Assembly (NCBI GenBank): GCA_013396995.1
Contig: VWZP01002847.1
Location: 124,001 to 188,000 of the forward strand
Length of the DNA: 64,000 bases
Origin: Dicaeum eximium
Taxonomy: Eukaryota; Chordata; Aves; Passeriformes; Dicaeidae
Direction of reading: 5' to 3'
Below the pieces are notes generated by a model, which had not been told where the DNA came from, did no database searches, and saw only the letters and a program-made list of their open reading frames with translations. Made by a program: the position numbers and the translations under genes. Shown here one piece after another: positions 35,167 through 49,149 of the stretch; position 1 is the stretch's first letter, and each line of letters begins with the position of its first letter.

Positions 35167-38100
35167 AATGTCTGCAAACTCTATCTGTACGGAGATGAAG
35201 TTTGTGACTTTGGCATTGTTGACAAATAAATACTATCTCTGAAGCAAAAAAAAAACCCCACAAGAACAAAACATGGTGGCTTTGAATGGATGCCTGGAAA
35301 ATGGTGAGAACATGCCAAGTTATATATTTTTCCGAAGAACATCCTTGCTTGCATCTGCTCAGGGGATTTTCTGAATAAATTGTTCCTTTCTGTTTAAGAG
35401 AATCTGTTGTTAGCGTTTCTGTGGTATTTTTCAGGTTCTAGCCAACTTCAAGTATTTAAATATTTTGACAAGAAATACTACCAGCATAATGATGGTGCCT
35501 TAAGTTTTAGTTTTCATATTTTCCAGATTCTGTACTGCATTAGTATATAACTCCAAACTTCATATAAAGGGTTAGCAAGTTCTCTTCACAGTTTAGTTAG
35601 ACAAAACAATCCTTTTCCAGCCTGAGAACCAAGGACACCATTGCAGCTTCAGGCCCAAAAAGTACAAACAACAGAGAATCCAGGAGAGCAATTTGGGAGG
35701 ATGGGATTTCATAACCTGAGGCTGTTATTGGCAATTAACCACAATATGTAAATGGACCAAAACTTACAAAAGTGTGAAAACTCAAGACATGCCATCCATC
35801 TTGGGTCCATCTTGGGTGGAGCCACAGCCAGGCTCTGGTACTGCCCAAGGTGTATCCTTTTTAATAAATACCTACTTTACTCCTTTAACTCTGTCTAGCC
35901 TCTGTTCCAGGCAGCCTCTCCAGGCATCAATGAGACATTGTATGAGGAGCTACCTCTTCATGACAATTTTGATCCTGGTCTCTCATTTTTTGTGTAATAC
36001 TTCTTGGAAGTCATGGTGACTTGATGATCACTCTAGAAGAGCTCACTTTCTTCTGCAGTTTCCACATGACCTCACATGTCACTTCTAACATTCCCAGTCT
36101 GTTCTAGCCATTCTATGCTTTTGATATTTGAGAGATTTTGAACAGCTCAGCAGAACAGAGACATTCTTCCTACTTCTGTCTTAGGTCCTGTTTTTGTGGT
36201 ATGGTCTCTGGCCAAAAAAAGGCATGTAATTCTAAAGATAACAGAAACTTGCTGGTTTGCAAAGGTGTTTTTCTGTGTGAATGAGTGTTTTAGGTTGCTC
36301 ACAGAATCACCAGCAAAGGTACTGGCAAAACCAGGTTTAATATAAAAGTGAAATCATAATGATGTTCATTGTTCAGTTCACCCTATTACTTACTATATGG
36401 GTAAAGCACACAGATGAAAAATTGGACTGAAATATAAAGTCAATTTATCTGAAATGAAAATCAACCAAAAATTATCTGAGTGGAGCCTGGGGATAGAAAA
36501 ATGTAAAGGTGGGAAAGCGTAAGGATGAAAACAAAGAGAGGCCCTCCCCATAAGTCTCAACGTGGACTCCTGTGCAAAACTTAGCTCTGGACTTGAACAG
36601 TAGTTTGAGCCTAAAGAGTTTAACAGCATTAAAACAATCATATAATTTAAACAATTTACAGAAAACTGTAGAATTTACTTCAAGCCCCATTTATAGGTCT
36701 AACTTACCAACCTAAAGTATCTGAGAGATTCCAGGTACATTTTCTGTAGCATACTTACACAGATCTAGAGTATGTATCAGATGTCTGCATCTTCTCAGCA
36801 GGCTCAAGGAGTAGGGCTATTGGCCCAGGCTTTGTCATCATTGTTTGGCAGTGGTCCTTCAAGTACAGCAAATCTAAGAGTTCTCTGGCTCTGAGAGACC
36901 CCACTCAGATGGAGATGCTGGAGGTCAGAGGGACTCACTCAGGACCACTGTTTATAGGTTCACAAGAGCATTGGCTTTTAACACATGGACATCCTGGCCA
37001 CAACTCGATTATGCAATCCTGTGCAATTCGATTGGTAACCTTCTTTTTAAGTTCAACAACAAAAATAGTGTCCCTCTTGGCTTGTTTTCCAGGTGAAAAA
37101 AATAAGTTTCCAATGGTGTTTGTTAAAACCAGGAGCTTTTTAGACAGCACCAGTTCCTGGGAGCAGACAGTGTTTCTCATAAGCTCAAGAGGAGCTGAGC
37201 TCAGGTGCTGTTCATCAAGATTAAGGCCTAATGAGCATTTCTGAGATCATAGTGTAGTCCAGGGTTCAGGACAGGGAGAAATGCCCTACCAGGCTTTCTA
37301 ATGTCTCTGGGATGGGTTTTTTCAGTGTGTTTTGAGCATTTTTTTGTTTGAGTGGGTTTTAAGTTGTTGTTGCTTTTGCTCCAATTGGCCAAAACTAACT
37401 TCTGACTTCTAATGGAAAGAAATTTGTGTAAAGGAAAACTTTTTTCAGTTCTAGGTTTCCTTACTTTGACAGAAAAAAGATACTATGGCTGAAATACTGT
37501 ATTTTCACTTACAGCAAAAGAGATATTTTACATGCTTTTTTTGACTTCAGAAGAAATTCTGAAAATGCTAGTTGAGGAACCTCCAATATACATATTGGAC
37601 TTGCTGTAATGTAAGCATCTGTTTTCAAATATTCCTTGACACACCATAATTAATCTCATGAATACAGCAAACACTAAAAAAGTGTTCTGCCTCCAAGAAG
37701 AAAGTCAAAGTCCTGCACTGATATAAATAGTCTTCAAATGCAATTCAAACAACCATTTTCATTAATCATCATTTTAATTTATAATGCAATTATACAGTAA
37801 GATGCAAAATGTTAAATATTATTATTCTATTCACTTAATTGAAACTGAAAATTACAAGGGAAAATGAAATATCATTCGATCTTTCCTACACTGTCACATC
37901 TAAAAGATTTTGTCCCTAATCACAGCAGGAAATATGTTTGGTAAATACTATTCTGATGTCCTAAGCAGCTTCACCTATGTATAAAGTTGATTCCTTTGCC
38001 TGACTTCTAGTCAGTTTTACTTCCCCACTTTAAAGTCCTCTTTTGTGGAAGTCCTCATTTTCCCAGCCCGTCTGGAATGTCCTTATTATTGCCCTATGGG

Positions 38101-41100
38101 TTTTCACCAAAAGTGCTCAACACATTTCAGAAAGATAATGCTCCAAACAAATACAGTTCTCTTAGTATTTCTGCTAAGGCTTGATGAAACAGAAGATTAC
38201 TCTTTTCTCCCAGCAAGTCCATCCCTGTACAGTGTTGGTTTTTCCCCAGCAGTCCAACACTACTTATGAAGGTTCATAACTCCCAGGCTGCTCCAGACTT
38301 TGTAGAGTCTGGAATGGCACTTTGGTATTGTTCACGTTGTTATTTCCACCAGACGATTGTTTAGGGCCCTAGTCCATGTTCAGAGTCTTCCTTTCCTCAT
38401 CCTCATCTGGAATAAGTACCATGCTACCATAGATAGCGATCCTGCAAATAAGAAGATCAATAAACTTTGGTACTTAGTTGCAGCTGTTAATATGGGCCTC
38501 AGTAGTAATTTTGTGCCCCTGAACACCCTTCCTGTTCCCAATCAAGCCAGCTGAAAGCTTTGGGGATGCTCAGAGTGCCATGGTCTAATGCAATGAAAAT
38601 GCCATTTCTGATCCCTGACTTCTGCTCTTTGTGTTTACTGCAGCTGAGCCCATAGCAACTGCAGTGGTGAATGTGAATAGTTTAACAGATCATCCCGAAG
38701 ATGTGTGTGTGACTACTGCAAAGTAGACAGTTGTCTGGACATGCTTGGCATTGCTAATTGCGGTTTTATGTGCCCCAGAGCAGCAGCCTGTAGAGACAGA
38801 AATAATTAATCCACCTGCAGTATCCCAAAGATTGCCTGCAGGGTGTCCACGGAGCCCCAGGGCTCCATGCTGCTCCCATCAATATCTGGCTGTGAGGATA
38901 ACATGCTTATAAATTGCAACCAATTTGAGGCACCCACGCTGAAACACAGTGCTTAAGTGAAGAGAGAAGAGGGCATAAAGGGCAGTGAGGAAAGGCAATT
39001 TAAAGGGATGAAGTTGCTCTTGAACTGCCTGATCTGCTTCTTTCTTTAGGGTGAGTTAGATTGAAGAAGAGACCCTACAAGCCTACTGCTACACACGTCG
39101 GCAGAACCTCTGACCCTGAACCTCTGCAATTCAATGGCTTTCAAGCTGTCCAATTCCTCTGCCCTTCCTCTGGTGTGGTGTCTCCATGTGGTGTCTGCAT
39201 GGGAGCAGCTGTCTGCTCAGAATTGCTCATCTGGTGGGGCGTGTGAGTCCTGTGGCACCGGCAGGTGTCCTCATGGGTTTGCACTTCCAGAATGTCATCT
39301 GGCACTGCTCTGCTGGCCTCCACCAGGTCCTGCACTGCAGTACAGCACCAAAGCCTTTTCTCCTGCAAGGCCACTCCTTTGTTTTCCCTCAACCACATGA
39401 GGGTTTTCTCCCTAGTCATGGTCCTGAGGGAGTAGTACCAGGCTCTTCTACATTTGCAGGATCAGCCCTGCATTTATTTCGCCTGTTCTGTGGAGTCATA
39501 CCCATTTTTTTCTCATCTATATAGGTTTAGTTGTAATCTTCATACATGGACCATGAAGGATAGATTTCACCAACTATGGAGGACAAATTATGAGATGGTT
39601 AATTAATGTATGTGTTAAGACTGAAGCTTGTTCCTCACCAATAGCACTAAAACCATTGTTTTGTTACTATTTCTTGAATATTCTGGTTTCATACAGCTCT
39701 TCAGCTAGTATGAGAGGAGCTGTTTTCTGAAAGCATATAAGAAGAGGATGCAGGGGTCTCTCTTGAGTTTTTATGGCTGTGTAACAGACTTAGTGCAAGA
39801 CAAAGCAACACACTGATTCTAGCATCACATGTTACCGTTTGGGGTTTTTTGCAAATATAAGAATGAAACCTCATATTTCACCCACAAAAAGATATTAGTC
39901 CTTGTCAAAAAGCCCTGAAAAAAGGGAAATTATGCTGGTTTAATTTTTGCTAGTTGACCATTGCTTTTATTTATATAGGCTATAGAAGCTAGAGGTTGGA
40001 GAAATAAATGGGAATCATTATTTGTATAAAAGCTGGTGAGCTGGAATTCCCACTGACTCTATTTCAGTTACATTTCTTTCTTCCTCTTTTATTGCCCATT
40101 GTTTCTAGATTCAAAGAAGATGCAATGTAGAATGAAATGCTGCTAATTCTGTAAGAAATACATCATCCAGACCACAATGGATTAGAGGGACTATTAAGCA
40201 ATGAATGCTGGAAAAAGCAATTAATCTGCTGAGAAGTAATTTTCAAGTGCAACGTTTTTCACTGACTACATATTTTAAGAGGTATCTCATTATTTAGGTC
40301 TCCTATAGGTTAGCATCTTTCTCTATTTTAGAGAAGAGGTAGCCTAGATTCATATTCCTCTTCCTGGAACTTAAGCAAAACTTTGATGTCTTGGAAGCAC
40401 TTTCATTAACTGATTTTTTTCTCAGTGTTTCTGCTGCTGTCTCTGTGTCTCTCTTTCCATGGAAATTCAACTGAGGGCTCCAGTTTGTCATGCTGTTAGC
40501 TTAGGATCATTTTAAGTCAGCCTCTGTGTCCTGACCTACACATCATCTCACTGCTTCCTTCAGTCGTCTAGGAGAGGCAGTCAAAAGCTGTTCTTTTGTT
40601 CTCCTTCTCTGTGCTGATTTGCCACTAATGAAGGTGTGTGGTGGTGTGCTAAATTCCAAGCCAAGTGTTTTCCCCTGATTACTGCCCTGCCAGCCCAGCT
40701 GTGTGCCTGCACCTGCTTTGTGTTCAGGCTGCCTGCTCCTCCCACTGAAACTTCCATTAACTGTACTTTGTGAGAAGCTTTTTGCATCCGTGGTTTGGAG
40801 AAAAATTGCTAAAATATATTTGGGGGTGGAGAATGAAAAGAAGGTGAAGGGTACCTCATCAGTCTTCATCAACCTGCTTTGGTCTGAGCCAGCTCCAATC
40901 AGCCAGAAGTGGTAGCTTTCCCTCTCTTTCACTCAGTATGGCTCACAGCAGGCATGCTGGACAGTCAGTGTACAACTTATTAACAGTGACCAAGCCAGGC
41001 TGTGACCTTTCACTGCCTGCATAAATGATACAACCAGGTCTCCAGATGCAACAAAAAGGGAAGGTGCTTCTCTGCTTCAAGCTTCCACACTATGTTAGAA

Positions 41101-44100
41101 TTGGCTTTAGAGAATCAGTTCAGGGAGATCACAGTAAAAAAGCTTAAGGGCCCCTACTGAGAGAATGGGCAGTAATTTTGCTGTCTGTGTGATGTTATTC
41201 TTGTGAAAACAGTCCAGCAGCACTGTCGCTTTCCAACACAGTCAGGTGTGTAGCACAAGAGTGTTCTGCTAGACAAATATGCATGCCTAGAGTGCTCCCT
41301 CCCTGCACATGGATTTTTCTCAGTCCTTTCCTCCATCTTCTTTAGAGACAGACAAGGCAACTGCCTTATTCCTGCTGTTACCTTATGCATTTCACCATGT
41401 CCCTCCCAAAACAAATCTCATATCAAGATATGGAAAGTGGAAGCAGGATGGGCAGGCTTTAAACCCAACTCACAGCTACATCGAAAGCACTGGGCTATCT
41501 CAGCATTGTACATAGCAGACTATTTTTAACAAGAACCAAACAAAAAACCTGAAATTCCGAGGTGTAAAGGAATCACAGCGAAGGATCTCATGCAGAAGTT
41601 TCTGTGCTACTGTCTGGTGTTTCTCACCGTAGAATCATAAGCAGCCACCATGCAGTGTGGGGAAAGACAGTCTTGTCCTAACCTTCTGTGGCATAGCAGC
41701 CCTCTAGAAAATTCAAGCCAGAACACCTGTACCTGTTATTATTGATCTCTTAGTTTTTAAAAGTATGAAACAAGAACAAAATTCTGAAGGAACTGTTCAG
41801 CTGTGATAGTCCTCCAGGTGGGCTCATTCCCTGTCTGGTGAGGCCCAGCACATTACTGTTGTTAATGGGCATAAACAAAAAGGAAACAGCACAATGGACG
41901 AAAATCAAATCCTGCCCAACAAAGAAGGGGTTGAGCAAAAAGCCATTACTAATGGTGTATTAAAGCAGTGCATATGTAAAACTGTTTATCCATGGAAAAT
42001 CAACAATTGAGCTCTGTGTTTCTGTAACTGGTGAGAGTTGACTACACAGAAATAAAGGATTTACTTGAATTGTAGCATTACTTGGGTCCAGAGTCTTATC
42101 TATCATCAGGCACCCAGCTAAAATCATCCTTCATTACTGACAGTGAAACAAAAAAACATTGCATAAAAAGCTCACAGGTAGTATCATATGACTTTGCTTG
42201 CTGTAAATTGGCGATTTTTTTCATTATTCTTGATTTCCTGATTTCCTGAGTGAGAAAGAACCATTTGCATCGATGTTGCTGCCAGATTGAGTGGCAATGA
42301 GTCTCTTCCTGCTTTCTCTTCTTTCTCTCCTTTCACACCAGTCTCCAGGAACACCAAAAGAAGGATTGAGAGAACATTGAATACAAATTGATAAAGAGAA
42401 AAGTGGGAATTGCACTGCCCCTCAAAGCTAGAAGCTGCAAAAACATTTCAGGCATAAAGAGGTGATGAAACAGCTATAAAGAATTCTATTATTTGCTGTG
42501 TAAAATGAAATCGCAATCATCGGTCCTGCTGTGTCCATGCAAAGTTGCACTAAGGCTGATTTTGAAGCTGGTCTCTAGTATGTTTATGGCAATGACAAGT
42601 AAGAGTTCCTTGTTTAAAGAGTCAAACTATTGTATAAAGAGTTCTATATAGGTAAAAAATAGTTGAAGTTGTTGTATTTTAACTATCTTCGTGGTTTTGG
42701 CTTTTTTTTTTTTTTTTAATTTACACGTCTAGGCTATGTGTAAAGAGAGTTTCATCAAGAAAGCTCTTTCTCCTGTGGATCAACTCTCCAGAGTTGGGAG
42801 TACTGTCAAGAGTGAAGAGATCAAAATTCAGAGTAATAAATACAAAAATTGCTGATGAGGGTCATGACATGGTTTTTAGGTATGCAAGATGTAGCTAGTG
42901 AAGTTTTCTGCCATCTAGAAGACAAACAGCATTTCCTTTCTTGTGCTGTTGTACAGAGTGAATCTGCCATATTGGAAAGAAGTCCTGATTTCATTCCACC
43001 TTCCCTCAGAGATTTTAGACCTAGAAACCCCAAATATCCTCAGATAATTCTTGAGCTATATACCACCCTCCCCTGCCAGGGCGGTGCACAAGAGTGGAAG
43101 GTCTGTTGCTCTCAATTTCTTTTTGACAACTTCATATGCCAAACAGCTGTGGGGGGAAAAAATATGTATTTGTTGATTTTTGCTGAACGGTGGTAATTCA
43201 TGCTGCACGTTCCTTCAGTGGCTGTCTGGCACAGTGGTGGCAAACTGAATTTGGTGTTGCTGATATTTCCAAAGTGGAAAAAGCTTTCATTGATTCAATA
43301 AGTCTTTTAGTGTACTTCACAGAAGAGCAATTTAAACAGAATGCAAGGTTGAAATCAAACCAACTTTTCCACCAAGCACTACCACAAAGAATAGATAACA
43401 CTTCATGGCTGTCTGCTATGCACTGCCAGCTCTGTGCCTCAGCTAGACAAGCAGGAATCTTCTTCCTCTCTCAGAAAATCGGTTTTGCCCTGTTAGACAA
43501 ACTCAGGGACATCATCTTTAGCAAGAAAAACACACTTGTGCCTGGGATAAAAATCACATCAATCAGTTGTTGCCTGTGTCTCATAAGTTTGATTTATAAC
43601 ATCTGCATGGCACAATTCATCCAAGTCAAGAAAAAGGTACAGTGAGTTCACACCATACAATTGAACATGCCATCATTCATAATTCTGAAAAAGACTGCAC
43701 AAAACCTTCTGAAGGATCTGACTGACCTTATGTGGAAAGAGGTTAAAATTGGAAAAGTGCATTCATTGATGTGTCTGGGGAGAGTGAAAAGGAAACTCAG
43801 ATATCTGAGTCTGTGCACTTTCCCCAGGTTTTCTGAGATTTATTTAAGGCAATACTTACCTTTAAAAAGAGAAGTATAAAAGTCAATATTACTTCTGGTA
43901 AACATTATAGAGCAAATAAAACTCTGTAGAAACACAGAGAAATGTTTCTGTCTCGAACCTTAGTAATGGTAGCAAACAGTCCCACACTTCTCATCATGTC
44001 TCATCCATGTAATAAGCATGTGGTATGTTTTCCTCTGAGTGACTGCATCTTCCTTCAAGACCCCCTTAAACTACATAAAAAGTGGAGGGGAATGACACTG

Positions 44101-44489
44101 AATAAAAGGTGATGTTCTTCTTCAAAACACCAGATTTACAGGACCTTTTTGTACTTTATCAAACCTACTTCAGATCTGTAGTCTTCATTAGTTGGAGGCA
44201 TTCTCCTTGATGACTGCAAGAGAAGCAGTCCTCAGATTGCTACCTCATAAGATGAAACTGTGTTTCAGTGCTGCAGAGGTACATTGGGTGGAAAGCCACA
44301 ACACTGGAGTGCTCTCCTTGACTGCAGTTCCATAGCCTAAGGGTGACTGCAGAAGGGTGTGCAGAGAAAGGCCCAGAGCCTTGCCGTGCTCTCTGCCCGT
44401 GTTAGACAACCAAAAAAATTCTTACAAATCACAAAAATTCAAAACAAAAACCAACCCAAAACCCTCAAAGTGTTAGAATTGCAGCAATC
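35167..44489. other. Unique noncoding DNA
   Basis: No gene, RNA or mobile element is recognised over 9 kb. Simple sequence includes a T16 run at 42702-42717. An AT-rich stretch with several TAAT/ATTA words lies at 37738-37860. The 39060-39420 part is more GC-rich and is open in several frames on both strands. A 151-codon plus frame at 43190-43645 lacks any supporting feature. Confidence 0.5.
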
Positions 44490-45500
44490 ATACCTACTGG
44501 CTCTGGTCCTGTTGCTGAGCACTACTAAAAGAGTCTGGCTCTTTCTTGTTTTCAGCTTCCCTTCAGGTTTTTGCATATTGATGGACAGCCTGCTGAGTCT
44601 TTTCTTTTTCAGGCTGAACAGTCCCAGCTCTCTCAGCCTTTCCTTGTAGGACAGGTGCCCTAGTCAATCAACTTTGTGGCAATTTGGTGGACTCTCTCCA
44701 GTATGCCCGTATCTCTCTTACACTGAGAAGCCCACAGCAGATCTCCAGGTGTGGCCTCACCAGCACTGAGAAGAGGGGAAGGATGCTCTCTGCTGACCTG
44801 CTCACAGCACTCTTCCTAGAGAAGCCCAGGACAACGTTATCCATTTTTATGCAAGAAGTGCAAGGGTGCAGAGCTGGCTCATGTTCAGCTTGGTGTCCAC
44901 CAGGACTCCCAGGTCTTTTTCTGCCCAGATGCTTCCCAAATTGTGTAGCTTTCAGCCTCTTCTGGTTGTTCATCTGCAGATGCAGAACTTTGCACTTGTC
45001 CTTGTTGAAATTTAAAAGGTTTCTGTCAACCCAGTTCTCCAGCCTGTTATGACCTCTCAGGATGCCAGTACGATCCTCTGGCATATCATTACTCCTCCAT
45101 TTTCTATCACTTGCAAACTTACTGGGGATACACTCTGAGTCATCATTCAGACCACTAATGAAGATGTTGACTAGGATTGAACCTTATATCGATACCTGGG
45201 GTACAATGCTGTTTACTGACCTCCAAATACACCTTGTTGCACAGATCTCCCTTTTCATGACCTGGCCCTTCATTTGTTTTTCAATCCATCTCACTGCCTT
45301 TTCATCCAGCCTATACATTAACATCTTGTCTAAGAGGATGCTATGGGAGATAGTATTAAAAGCTTTATTGAAGTTCAGGTAGACAATATCCATTCCCCTC
45401 CTTTCCTCTACTGAGCAGGTAATCCTCCCATAACATTCCTCAGTCCTGAAGTAAAATTTCCCCCTTGCTTTACTGATATCACATGCTAACAGCTGACTTC
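44490..45500 (-). mobile_element. CR1 LINE fragment, about 1 kb, minus strand
   Basis: The inverted CR1 reverse-transcriptase C-terminal part and 3' UTR are clear: ctgaacagtcccagctctct, ccaggtgtggcctcaccag, gaagaggggaaggatg, ttggtgtccaccaggactcc, ctttgcacttgtccttgttg, gaagatgttgactagg, atgctatgggagatagta and gaagttcaggtagacaata. On the minus strand short RT-derived frames survive (45184-45393 and 44668-45084) but stops and frameshifts separate them. The true CR1 3' terminus is not seen at the low-coordinate end. It is more diverged from CR1 as I know it than the 5.5-8.1 kb copy, so it is likely an older subfamily. Confidence 0.92.
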
Positions 45501-48019
45501 ACATGAAAGGTGGTGTCTTATTCATAGCAGGTGAGTGTAAATTGGTGTTTCATCACTGGGACAGTAGGGCAGCTCTGTCTACAAGAGAAGGAGTTTTTAC
45601 CTGAAGTCATCCAGATGGACGCTGAATAACAGGCTAGTGTTGACCTGAATTCCTCCTTGGGTTTGTTATCCCTATTACCCACTGGAAGGACTGTCTGGGG
45701 AAAAACCATCAGCAGGAAGTAGCCTGCCTATCCCCCTTTAATTCTGATGATCAAAGCATCCCTAGTAGGAAATGCCATACTTCCATGTGCCTCTAGACCT
45801 CATAGCAACTGAGAACTGAAGAGAGGAGGAAAGCCAGGCAGATCTCGACAGGTTGTTAGCAAGAAGCTATGATGAATAAAGTGCAGATCAGAACAGGAGG
45901 GACACAGGTTTCAGAAAGAAGCCTGGGTGCAGTCCAGCCACCCTTTACCCTGTCCTGCTCCTTCTGAGGTAAGAGATTTGGCTGATAAAAAATTCTTTGC
46001 TGCCCCCTTAGTGTGATGAAGAATCAAGAATGCAAATGTTTCCTCCTCAAAATTACATTCCAGGGAAGAAATGACGCTGGATGCCCTGTAGTTGCCTTGC
46101 CTGCATCTTTCATGAAGTCTTCATCTTTCAGGAAATTTCCCCATTTAAGGGGAAAAGCTTTCAAGCTGAAGAAATATATGGAAGTACATTTTATTTTATT
46201 TTATGAAGTACTGCCACTGTGTTTGAACACTCTCCCACCTCAATATAATTTCTGGAGATAATGTCACAGCTTTTCATGAGACTTATTTTTGACTGGTTTC
46301 ATTATAACAAGACTCTATCAAGTAGAGTCACAGGGATAACTGGATGCCCTAGGTGATAGCCTCTGCTCAGTTCAGTAAGTATTCTGTTAATATGCAGTGT
46401 GTGGCTGCCTATAGTCATAACATTTATATTCTGATCAAATTATCTTTTACAGTTGTAATATATTCACAGGAGGGTATTTAAATATAAATTCCCTGCAGAG
46501 TCTTTGGGTTAATGTTATAAATAAAAAGGACTCATTCTAACAGTATTGTTCACTGTACCTTCATTACTTACATAAATATTTCTCTTCCCCAACTGATTTT
46601 AGAGAACATTTTGTCTACATAAAACATTTTATTTGGTGGTTTTACATACTTTCTTAAGGTTGAAATTTTAAAAATATTACTTTTAATATAATATTATAAA
46701 ATTGTGGGTTGATATTAGTGTGTGTTGCTTGGCCATTTACATCTTGTGCTTGAGCTCAGGCACCCCTCACAAGGATGAGATGTTGATCTCGTAATCAAAA
46801 CAGCTCTCAGGAGCATGGATAAGAAACTATCAGACAAGTGCTGTAGGATTTTCAGTGTCTTCCCACGCAGCCTGTGAAAACTAGTGCAATTTTCTCTCAT
46901 CTTCATCTATTTCAGTGGATTGCCCAATGAGGCACCAATATGTGTAGTGACAGCTCTTGTGGGTGTGATCCACTTACTGTAAATGTATAGCAGTGGAGAG
47001 AGGGAAAAATGAACACACACCCAAGTTCCTTGTTAGACTGCAAGGGAACCATCCTGCTTGTTCCTTCTCCCCTTAGTGAGTTTCTCGGTGACTTGGATTA
47101 CATATTTTTCTAATGTGAGATGATCAGAAAATTTTGGACCTTTCTGTATCACCACAGCTGAAAGAATGATATAATGGATGAGGTATATATTGAGATCAGA
47201 AAGCTTATAGCACTTGAGAACCTAGTCCATAATGAGGATGTAAAAAGATCTCAAATCTTTGTTACCCTAACAGAATTATGAGAGGATATTTAACCTTCTC
47301 TCCTTCCCTTCCTGGTCTTATCTGTACTGAACTCTCCAGAATCACTGAGAACCTTTTCCACTTACTCTCTCCAAAGAGCACTGAAAAAAATTGTTGTGTA
47401 CTTTGACAGAGTCATAAAAGTAATAAAATTGGCTGGAGAAATGTCATGTTTGTTTATAAATCTGCATTACTCTGGGAATATTTGTTCTTGGAAAAAAAAA
47501 ACAAAAAAAAAAACAAAAAAAAAAAAAAACAAAGAGGAAGAGAAAGGAAACCAAATTATATTTTAAAAATAATCCAGTTTCATACAAGCTCAAAGTTCTT
47601 CTATATGGAATTTGCATGTTAATTCATTAATTCTTCCTAGGGCATGGTTCAGCCAAGTTAATTTCCTCTAATTCCACATGCTTTAGTAGTCTTGCTAAAG
47701 TCTAAAGGAATCAGTTATTTCATTGTAGAGAAACTCTGCTTAATGAATTGTTAAGCTGAGATAGAAAATGCAGAATCAGACAGAAGAGGGCTGTAAAAAG
47801 ATGCATAGCCTACCTTCATGTCTCACCGAAGGACTACCTCTATCTAAGACATCCTGGCAAATCATAAATCTTTAAAGTTTCCAAAGGTGAAGATCACAGT
47901 TCTCTCTACAGCCCATTTTGCCTGATTTCCCCCTAGTGTCTAACACACAGCTTTGTTATGTTTATTTAATTCCACTACTTCCTGTCCTATCCACTTTTTA
48001 CATAAGAAATGTTATTCTC
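45501..48019. other. Unique noncoding DNA
   Basis: Only an A-rich tract (47492-47533) stands out. Region 46590-46720 is strongly AT-rich. No gene is seen. Confidence 0.5.
47492..47533. repeat. A-rich tract interrupted by single C bases
   Basis: Runs of A10, A11 and A15 are separated by single C bases and followed by aaag. This could be an aged poly(A) tail or simple homopolymer growth; no retrocopy body is recognised upstream. Confidence 0.9.
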
Positions 48020-48300
48020 TACCTCTTTACAGCAGCCCTTTATGTGTCTGAAGCTGCTGGTGGACCTCCTTTCAAATATTTTTTGTGAATTCCAGCTATG
48101 TAAACATCTGCTTATTCTTTCTGCTTGCCTGATGTGCCACATATTTCTCAAAATGTCAGGTCCCTATACTGTAAACAGTACTCTTGCTGAAACCTTAGTT
48201 GGGATGACTTCTTGCATTCTCTTGTCATGCATCTCAGAAGAGATTTTGCTTTTTTATGTTTAATTTGCTGTCAGCGTTTAATCTGTGGATGAGATGAACC
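48020..48300 (-). mobile_element. Possible ancient CR1/L3-type LINE fragment
   Basis: The order of phrases (ctgctggtggacctcctttc, ccctatactgtaaacagtact, then gctgaaaccttagttgggatg and cttttttatgtttaatttg) resembles the inverted 3' part of old amniote CR1/L3 elements. The similarity is remembered and weak, so boundaries and family are uncertain. Confidence 0.3.
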
Positions 48301-48591
48301 ATTTATCTTGGTGCAGAATCAACCAGCAATTTGCACATTACCACTGACACAACAGTAAAATGCTGAGTCCCTTATAAGCTGATTATGGCAGGCAGAATGG
48401 GAGCTTCACACAAATTTTATTAGAGAAACCTTCCCATCGAGTCATGAGGTGCAGAAAGGACCCTCCTGCTTTCTAAAGACTGTCTCACTTAGGATTCACC
48501 CTTATTCTCAGGAAAGGGGAACTTTCCCTGTAATTCTTCATGAGCATGTTTGAATCTAGACAACAACTTCACCTTTCAAACATCTCTGTAT

Positions 48592-48643
48592 TCTTTATCA
48601 TGGATCTAATAATCTTTATCATTAGATCGTGGATCTAATAATT
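48592..48643. repeat. Short imperfect direct and inverted repeat
   Basis: The phrase tggatctaataat occurs twice with tctttatcat before each, and atctaataat also pairs with attagat between the two copies. Confidence 0.7.
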
Positions 48644-48687
48644 ACTAAAAAAGGGAAAACAGCAAGTGCAGGGAGTTACCTTGCTCC

Positions 48688-48950
48688 AAACTGTGAGCCA
48701 CAACAAGAGAAAAGGCCATTTTCTGGAAATTCTATCTGAAGGCATAAAAAATCTTTACTGAGAGGGGGGTCAAACAGTGTCCTAGGATGCCCAGAGAGGT
48801 TGTGTATTTTCTATCTACAGAGGTACCCAAAATCCAACTGGATACATTCCTGGGCAACCTGCTCTAGCTCACGCTGCTTCAGCAGGCAGGCTGGACTAGC
48901 GGATCGCAAGACAGCCCTTTCAAACCTAACTGTTCCGTGGTCCTGTGAAG
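48688..48950 (+). mobile_element. CR1 LINE 3' fragment
   Basis: Plus-oriented CR1 tail of the same type as the inverted piece at 28223: ggaaattctatctgaa, aaatctttactgagagg, gcccagagaggttgtg, tgggcaacctgctctagct, caggctggactag and ccctttcaaacctaac. It is strongly mutated. Confidence 0.8.
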
Positions 48951-49149
48951 TGAATGAGCTCTGTTCTATGGGTTAGGTGCCTGTTGCCTTTTGGTGCTGC
49001 CACTTTTAATAGGTTCTGGCCCTTCTAAATGATAAACTTGGATTTTACTTCCATTTTGCTGAGGGAAAAAGGCACTCTTCTGTTTAAAACCATGAACTTT
49101 TACTGTTCATTGCTCCTTACAAATTACTGCTATTTATTGCTCTGCAATG
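48951..49149. other. Unique noncoding DNA
   Basis: Nothing is recognised between the CR1 tail and the duplicated block. Confidence 0.5.

Noticed and set aside
39060..39524. Cluster of overlapping frames in a more GC-rich stretch
   Set aside because: Open in several frames and on both strands at once, which is expected where stop codons are rare; too few CpG for a CpG island.
43190..43645. 151-codon plus-strand frame with a hydrophobic segment and a donor-like site at its end
   Set aside because: No acceptor in phase, no family recognised, and no neighbouring exon; kept as chance.
44668..45084. 138-codon minus-strand frame
   Set aside because: It is a degraded CR1 reverse-transcriptase region, already covered by the CR1 feature.
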